From: Emiliania huxleyi CCMP1516
Taxonomy: Eukaryota; Haptophyta; Isochrysidales; Noelaerhabdaceae
Reading direction: 5' to 3'
NCBI RefSeq assembly: GCF_000372725.1
Contig: NW_005198144.1
Span: forward strand, 5,112-25,587
DNA length: 20,476 bases
Shown here: positions 15,506-20,476 of the stretch, piece by piece
How the letters are laid out: each line of letters begins with the position of its first letter
Position numbering within the stretch: position 1 is the stretch's first letter
Translations under genes and position numbers: made by a program
The notes under the pieces: model-generated
Seen by the model: only the letters and a program-made list of their open reading frames with translations
Database searches by the model: none
Told to the model about the DNA's origin: nothing

Positions 15506-16258
15506 ATGGGCGACGCTGACGGCCCGGAGGTGAGACATGCACTGCTCAGGACACTCGGCATGCGAGTCTGCGAGACCCACACTGGAGGAGGCGCGTGCGG
15601 GTGGCTTGCAGTGGGCGGCACAATGCGTGCGCTGACACCAGTGGAGATTCGGCACGATCCGTGGGACGCCGCCGACGGTGGCGCCGTGCGGTTTTGGATC
15701 AAGGAGAAGAAGCGGTCGGTCGTCAACTACACTGCACATAACCAGCACGTCTTCCGCAACAACCCTCTGCTCTTTCCAGAAGGTCACTTCTCGCATAACG
15801 CAAATGCCCGACAGCTTGACCAAGGAGCTATGATGGGGACAGCGCAGCTGCGCGGACTGGCCGGCGTGTTGGACGTCGATATCGTCGTCATCACCGAGCA
15901 CGACCACCCTCGGCTTCACCTGCATTGCGCTGACGGTGACAACGACGTGTCCTTCATATCGCGCGAGCGCGTCGTAGCCGCTTTCACCGGTGCAGAACTG
16001 AGGGCGCGGCGGATGGTCGCGATCTTCTTCGACGAGCGCCAGCACCATTTCTCTGACGTTCTCCGCCGGCCGACTCTTTTCTCCCAGTACAACCCCCTCT
16101 CTCTTTTCTCTCACGCCGCGCGTAGGGCCCTTAGGGGCCTAGAGAACACAACCCCCTCTCTCTTTTCTCCCAGTAAGCTAAAAGTACGTACATTGGGTGA
16201 ACACTCCGGGGTTGTGTTTTTGAACACTCCGCATGGACATCTTCCCGCAGGAGACTGA
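15506..16258 (+). CDS. OTU-like cysteine protease (possible deubiquitinase)
   Basis: The frame encodes 250 residues. Near the start THTGGGACGWLAVGG places Cys31 at the head of a helix, as the catalytic cysteine in OTU proteases (usual context D-G-N-C). QLRGLAGVLDVDIVVI matches the LA..L...I.V segment found before the last strands. RQHHFSDVL supplies His180/His181 at the position of the C-terminal catalytic histidine (usual HY or HF). The Asp-Gly of the usual cysteine loop is replaced by Gly-Gly, so activity is uncertain. OTU folds occur in host enzymes and in many mobile elements and viruses. The last 60 residues run into repeat sequence (16076-16175) and are probably not native. The nearby dispersed repeat hints at a mobile-element origin, but no transposase is seen. 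Confidence 0.5.
   Translation: MGDADGPEVRHALLRTLGMRVCETHTGGGACGWLAVGGTMRALTPVEIRHDPWDAADGGAVRFWIKEKKRSVVNYTAHNQHVFRNNPLLFPEGHFSHNANARQLDQGAMMGTAQLRGLAGVLDVDIVVITEHDHPRLHLHCADGDNDVSFISRERVVAAFTGAELRARRMVAIFFDERQHHFSDVLRRPTLFSQYNPLSLFSHAARRALRGLENTTPSLFSPSKLKVRTLGEHSGVVFLNTPHGHLPAGD
16076..16175 (+). repeat. Repeat block with paired copies and a dispersed 17-mer
   Basis: A 22-base pyrimidine-rich segment at 16089-16110 recurs exactly at 16148-16169, and CTTTTCTCCCAGTA occurs at both ends (16076-16089 and 16162-16175). Between them lies the 17-mer at 16131-16147 that matches 1600-1616 in reverse orientation. Further on, GGGGTTGTGTT (about 16209-16219) is the inverse of AACACAACCCC (about 16145-16155). 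The block resembles a small non-autonomous element or a duplicated intron 3' end. Confidence 0.65.
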
Positions 16259-16293
16259 CGGAGATCCTCTCGTTTCCTACTTCTTCTGCCTCC

Positions 16294-16316
16294 TTCACGG
16301 ACTCTATTTCCGTGAA
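16294..16316. other. Short inverted repeat (hairpin)
   Basis: TTCACGGA, a 7-base loop, then TCCGTGAA forms a perfect 8-bp stem between the OTU-like ORF and the end of the convergent glycosyltransferase gene. It does not match the histone 3' stem-loop. Role unknown. Confidence 0.45.
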
Positions 16317-16477
16317 TCTTAGAGGCGGCGGCGGGCTGCAGCGGCGGCGTGGCTGGGGATCATCCCCCCAGGCTGCATTGCGATACTACCGATAACAGTC
16401 ATTGTTTAGTTTGTTTAGCCGCAGGGGGCGTCCCTGTCCGGCTGGCCGCTAAGTGGCGCTCCCGTCGGTAGCGCGAC

Positions 16478-17656
16478 TCAGTCAGCAGCTCTCGAGAGCT
16501 CTTCGCTCGCGTCCGACGAGCCAAGCAGCGTCCCGGGCGTGGAGTAGCGCGCAAATTGGGCCAGCTCGCGCTCTTTGAGTTCCGCGTGCCCAATAAAGTG
16601 GTGCACGAGCGTGCGTGGGTAGGGGTTTTGCAGAACGTACCACGGCACCTGACGGATGGCGCGCCGCAGCCGCTCCTCCGACATGACGTACTTGACGAAG
16701 GCTCCCTGCTCATAATGCTCACGCGAGAAGTCGCAGTTGCGCATCTTCCCCGGCCTCTGCTCGTCAGGGATCCGGCACGACCACGAAAGATCGTCTTGTC
16801 CGGTATGCGGCTGACTCGTATTGCGTCGCCAAACGCGGGAGGCGTGCTGTAGCCACGCATTGCACCACTTGTGCATGATGGCGTGGCCGAGCGGCGTGTT
16901 AGCCACGATCCATACGCCCGCGTTGAAGCCGGACAGCTTGGTATGGAAGACGTCGTTCTCGCCCGCCAACACAAAATGCACGCCGTCGCGTCCAACATCC
17001 TTGTGCACGTGCGGCTGCACGTCTGCTGGCCACACATACCGGTTGTCGCGTGCCTGCACAATTGGCCGTCCGGTGGGGTGCAACAGCGAGAGCAACTCCG
17101 ACGGGCGCGTAGTGATCGCGGTGTCGCTGTCCATCCAGGCGACGGCGGCGCATCGCGTGGAGTTGAGCACCTCGTATCCTACAAAGGCCTTACGCCAGTG
17201 GGGCTGGATCTCTTTGAATGCGTTGTCACGGCGGATGTACGTGCAATCAGCATCGGCCTCGCAGCTCGCACGGTTGTGCTCGAGGACGCGAGCGAGGCCC
17301 GCCGCGTTGCGCGCCACACGCGCACCGGCAAGCGGGCGATCCTCGGCCTGCAGGAGGCAAAGCGTCCCGCGCGGTGCTGTGCGACGCCGCATCGTGCGCG
17401 AGGCGATTTCCTGAGTCAACTGAGCTCTGAGCTGGCTATGGACCAGGCGGTGCGCCTCGGCCGACGGCGAGAAGGATGAGAAGGGCGAAAACATCGCTGG
17501 GGCGGGTCGACGGCCTGTCACGCGCAAGTTGTGCGCAAGTTGTGGATACGTGGCGGGTGGGTGGGAGGTGCCTTCTTTCTTCCATTTGCAATCAATAAGA
17601 GCCACATACACCGAATAAGTTCGTAAGAGCCACATCATACGTGCACTGAATAACAT
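16478..17656 (-). CDS. DxD glycosyltransferase, GT34/GT77-like
   Basis: The minus-strand frame (392 residues from its first Met) has the parts of a GT-A nucleotide-sugar transferase in order: TLCLLQAEDRP; a Cys pair in NRASCEADADCTYIRRDN; PHWRKAFVGYEVL; AAVAWMDSDTAI with the metal-binding DSD at 176-178; LSGFNAGVWIVANTPLG at 242-257; EQGAFVKYV at 316; and HHFIGH at 352-357. The D-x-D, FNAG, E-Q and late His pattern is shared by galactosyl/xylosyl transferases of GT34 and GT77; I cannot say which sugar. Such enzymes act in the Golgi. The first Met (17656) gives a hydrophobic stretch that could be a signal anchor, but that part is AT-richer and contains repeats like a promoter. The Met at 17494 (MFSPFSSFSP) is an equally good start. 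Its end at 16478 faces the OTU-like ORF. Confidence 0.75.
   Translation of the reverse strand: MLFSARMMWLLRTYSVYVALIDCKWKKEGTSHPPATYPQLAHNLRVTGRRPAPAMFSPFSSFSPSAEAHRLVHSQLRAQLTQEIASRTMRRRTAPRGTLCLLQAEDRPLAGARVARNAAGLARVLEHNRASCEADADCTYIRRDNAFKEIQPHWRKAFVGYEVLNSTRCAAVAWMDSDTAITTRPSELLSLLHPTGRPIVQARDNRYVWPADVQPHVHKDVGRDGVHFVLAGENDVFHTKLSGFNAGVWIVANTPLGHAIMHKWCNAWLQHASRVWRRNTSQPHTGQDDLSWSCRIPDEQRPGKMRNCDFSREHYEQGAFVKYVMSEERLRRAIRQVPWYVLQNPYPRTLVHHFIGHAELKERELAQFARYSTPGTLLGSSDASEELSRAAD
17596..17635. promoter_or_regulatory. Repeated 12-mer in the divergent promoter region
   Basis: TAAGAGCCACAT occurs at 17596-17607 and 17624-17635, 28 bases apart, in the AT-richer stretch between the glycosyltransferase (-) and the haloperoxidase-like gene (+). 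The spacing and location suggest protein-binding sites, on the assumption that the glycosyltransferase starts at 17494. Confidence 0.3.
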
Positions 17657-17772
17657 CGGAAGGCGCTCTCACTAAAATTGATTGCACGTGTAACGGCCAC
17701 ACCGCGCGAATTGACCAGGCTGCGACGCGGCTGGCTCGTGCGTCCCCGAAACCCAAGCCTTACCGCATAAAC

Positions 17773-19617
17773 ATGGCCCTCATCGCCCTCTCCCTGGCGG
17801 CGGTGCTCGTCTCTGCCGCGCCCAAGTACACGCACGAGTCCATCCGACGCGAGCTCCAAGGTGGCGGTGACCCTCCCTCCCTTCCACCCTCTGCAACCCG
17901 GCGCGGCACTCGAGACTAAACACTCTTCCCGATCTCAGGTGGTGGCGGAGGAGGAGGAGGAGGTGGTGGTGGTGGAGGCGGAGGCGGAGGCGGAGGAGGA
18001 GGCGGAGGTGCCGGAGGAGGTGGTGGAGGAGGTGGCGGAGGAGGTGGCGGAGGAGGCGGCGGAAATGGAGGCGGAGGTGGGGGAGGCGGAGGCGGAGGTG
18101 GCGGAGGAGGTGGTGGAGGTGGAGGCGGTGACGCCTCGGATCGCTACGTCGGTTGTGGCCGACTTGGCCGCTGCGATGAGCCCGCTGGGTGGGTGAGCCC
18201 GACCGAGCTGCACGAGGTGCGCTGCTGCTCTGACTCGTTCATCGGCGGCTGGAGCCAGCGCAGAGACAGCTGCCCGTGGACAGAGTCCAACGCGCCCGAG
18301 ATGGGTGGCTGCCACGAGGACAAGACGTTTGACGAGGCCGAGACCATCTGCGCCGATGCCAACGCCCGCCTTTGCACAGCCGCCGAGATGCAGGCTGACT
18401 GCATCCGCAGCACCGGCTGCGGCCACGACTCAGAGTTGATCTGGGCCGGTGACATCCCGGATGGAGGCGTGCCAGCGGCTCCTCCAGCGGCTCCTCCTCC
18501 AGCCTTGCAAGCCCCGTTCCGCTTCCAAAAGTACAATGGGCCCGCCGTCTCGTTCCCTCTTTCTGCAGCCGGCGCAGAGACCCTGAGCACGACGGACGCC
18601 GAATCGCCGGTCCTCTCGACCGAGTCGCTCGTCGAGTTTCCTCCCGACTGGGCGCCGGCGGCGACCCACGCAGACGACGCCGACCCGTCGGCCTTTTGGG
18701 CCGAGTTTGAGGATGTTGTCGACGTTCAGCTCTTGCGGCGCGCCAACACCCTTCGGCCCGCCAGCGAGTTCATGTCGCTGCCAGAGATCATGCTCGGCTA
18801 CACCATGACGGACGGCGCCGAAGCGGTGCACTCCGAGTTCCCCAACACGTGGCCGTCGGAGCTGGTCAAGCACCTCCTCTCACGCGGCACCCGCATGGAC
18901 CCGCAGATCGTCCCCCAGCGATCGGCGACCGACTTTGTCAATACTGACGTGCGCGCCGTAGAGCGGCCTTGACCCAGCTGTGCTAGCACTTGGAGTGTCC
19001 TGCGCCCCCTCCCACCCGTGGCGCGCCCGTCGCCTCGCGCCTGGCGCACAACCTCGCGGCGGGCTTATCGCCACACTCAAACACGCGCACAGGTGCTGCT
19101 CTCGCGCATGGCCGGCTGGGCCGTCTCTGAGGTCTCGCCTACAGCCTTTGCCTGCAAGTGGGGCAATGGCCGCGCTCGACCGGAGGAGGTTGCCTGGGCG
19201 GTGTCCCAGGGCACCCTGCCAGGAGTGCCAGCCTCGATCCGCGCCAAGATCACAAATATGACCCTGGTGTCGGCCACCGACTTCACTGCGTACCCCGAGG
19301 GGTCGCCGCGGCACCCCTCATACCCAGCAATGCACTCCGCCGCCTCCTCCGCCGCCCTCTGGGTCGCCGTCATGATGGACCTGTCGCGGGCGCAGCTGGC
19401 TGACGCCCGTCGCCTGGACTGGGCTGTCTCCCGCTTCCGGACGCTAGCAGGCGTGCACTACGACTCGGACAACCGGGTCGGTCTGTCCATTGGCCAGGAG
19501 GTGATTGCGCGTCGCCTGCCCGACTTCCTCGCTCAGTTTGGGGCCGACCGTGACGCGGTGCGTCGCAAGATTGAGCAGGTGCGCACCGACTGGTCGACGT
19601 ACACTGGTTTCGAGTGA
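17773..19617 (+). CDS. Secreted PAP2 / vanadium haloperoxidase-like protein with polyglycine and Cys-rich module, three exons
   Basis: Exons 17773-17860, 17939-18948 and 19093-19617 join in phase (1623 nt, 540 residues). Residues 1-16 (MALIALSLAAVLVSAA) form a signal peptide. Residues 30-93 are almost all Gly. A Cys-rich module follows (VRCCSDS at 123, CPW, CHEDKTFDEAETICADANA, RLCTAAEM, TGCGHDSELIW), a pattern I recall from extracellular proteins of marine algae. After an Ala/Pro linker comes the catalytic domain. Exon 3 has K388 and R395-P396 (the KxxxxxxRP motif), PSYPAMH with His447, and RTLAGVHYDSD with R482, H488 and D492. These are the three PAP2/vanadium-haloperoxidase motifs, binding vanadate or phosphate, with the His acting in catalysis. 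The usual PSGH is PAMH here, so both Ser and Gly are replaced. Haloperoxidase versus phosphatase cannot be settled. Both introns are flanked by AG|G. Confidence 0.82.
17939..18129 (+). repeat. GGN codon repeat encoding about 63 glycines
   Basis: Exon 2 of the haloperoxidase-like gene opens with about 190 bases of GGA, GGC and GGT codons, broken only by one Ala and one Asn codon. It starts directly at the splice acceptor, and the first intron itself begins with a similar GTGGCGGTG. Confidence 0.9.
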
Positions 19618-20476
19618 GCGCTTCCCGGTCGCGCCCAGAGCACCAACGAACGGATCGACAGGGACACGGGCTTGGTGGGGGGTGGCAGAGGCGAGGGCGG
19701 GACACGGGGGAACGGCCGGCTGCTGTGGAGTGTGTGGGCTGACGACATGGCTGGGCCCGCGCGACTTGAGTAACAGCGTGTGTGTAGCGATCCCAGCGAG
19801 AGCCGGCCCCCAGTCTGCCACGCGAAGAGTGGAGATGTGGCTGGATAGAGCGCCTAGACGGCAAAGAGTGGGCACAGTGCTCAGTGGCCGCACCCGCCGC
19901 CCGCGCAGCCGCAGCCCGCAGGGGGGCGCAGCCGTGCACCCGTCCAGAGCTGTGCCGTCGGCGGCATTCAATAGAACAAAAGGAAACACAAGAGATACAA
20001 AAAAGAGACACGAGAACGGCTAGGACAAGGAGCGCGCCATCTCTAGAGCCGTACCACACTGAGTCCACCCTCCTCACAGAGATCTACGCCACAGCGCAGA
20101 CGGGGCACCCGAAAACAGGTGTACAACATATCATGGAGAGGAGCGAGACAAGTGTCTCGCATCCAGAGCACATAGCCACACCTCGCTTGCAGCCGCGCAG
20201 CCTCTGCCCCCGGGTAGTGGGAGGCCTTGGAGAGGAGCACCCGAGAGCGGCGTGGCGCGGAACGCCGCCGCCCTGCATGCACACGCTGCGAGAGGAATCT
20301 GTACAACCAAGAGGGGCGCCGCCCTCTCGGCGCCCCGCGCGACACTCGCCGTCGACGGACAGCCGGTCGTCCGAGCAGGTGGGTGGGGTGAGGAGCTGCG
20401 GCCTAGGGGAGGGTGGGTTCGGGTACCGTGGGGTAGGGGAGGGTGGGTTCGGGTACCGTGGGGTGGGGGAAGGAGC
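19618..20476. other. 3' flank of the haloperoxidase-like gene; no supported gene
   Basis: About 860 bases. Several frames of 70-230 codons are open on both strands, but their translations are Arg/Ser/Pro-rich with no motif, as expected by chance at this GC content. A small A-rich patch at 19975-20012 might mark the 3' end of the upstream transcript. No tRNA or other RNA gene recognised. Confidence 0.45.
20404..20463 (+). repeat. Two exact copies of a 30-bp G-rich tandem repeat
   Basis: Bases 20404-20433 are repeated exactly at 20434-20463, and a diverging third copy begins at the window edge. Several runs of three or four G per unit could allow G-quadruplex formation. The array probably continues beyond the window. 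Confidence 0.85.

Noticed and set aside
16294..16316. Histone-type 3' stem-loop
   Set aside because: Stem sequence and 7-base loop do not match the conserved histone mRNA hairpin, and no histone gene is nearby.
19370..20077. 235-codon minus ORF (and 181-codon 19444-19989)
   Set aside because: Overlaps the conserved C-terminal exon of the haloperoxidase-like gene and has Ser/Arg-rich low-complexity translation.
20043..20345. 100-codon minus ORF near the window end
   Set aside because: No motif or family resemblance; length is unremarkable for this GC content.

Overview
The window reads as nuclear DNA of a GC-rich, intron-rich single-celled eukaryote. A marine microalga, most likely a haptophyte or similar, is my inference from the GC content, the many short introns with GC-AG or GT-AG ends, the simple-sequence repeats and the gene content. 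Nothing suggests bacterial operons, CRISPR or a virus. Family assignments are from memory of domain patterns; no database was searched.

Layout. 1-102 (+) is the tail of a SET-domain-like protein. 669-1369 (-) holds a small conserved membrane protein (DUF6787-like) with a possible upstream exon. 1728-3820 (-) is a Tudor/Agenet-like gene of unknown function. 4656-11028 (+) is a complete cytosolic-type leucyl-tRNA synthetase (LeuRS) gene that I could resolve into 18 exons and about 1205 residues. Its reading frame closes across all 17 introns. It carries a fibronectin type III-like insertion and is interrupted by a 100-N assembly gap followed by a corrupted duplicate of the preceding sequence. 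11690-12079 (+) is the C-terminal half of a VTT-domain (TVP38/TMEM64-type) membrane protein. 12060-14222 (-) is an intronless 720-residue ORF of unknown family. 14557-15456 (+) is an Arg/Asp/Glu-rich protein leading into FASTK/HPR-like helical repeats. 15506-16258 (+) resembles an OTU-type cysteine protease. 16478-17656 (-) is a DxD glycosyltransferase. 17773-19617 (+) is a three-exon secreted protein with a signal peptide, a polyglycine tract, a Cys-rich module and a PAP2/vanadium-haloperoxidase domain. The last 860 bases hold no convincing gene.

The genes are unrelated housekeeping and accessory functions, as expected for a eukaryotic chromosome. The glycosyltransferase and the haloperoxidase-like gene are divergent and may share a promoter; both products probably use the secretory route.

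The most unusual signal is in the LeuRS introns. About ten of 17 start with GC, and at least eight begin with an imperfect copy (10-30 nt) of the first bases of the next exon. The best case is a 29/30 direct repeat. This fits recent intron gain by local duplication or by insertion with target-site duplication.
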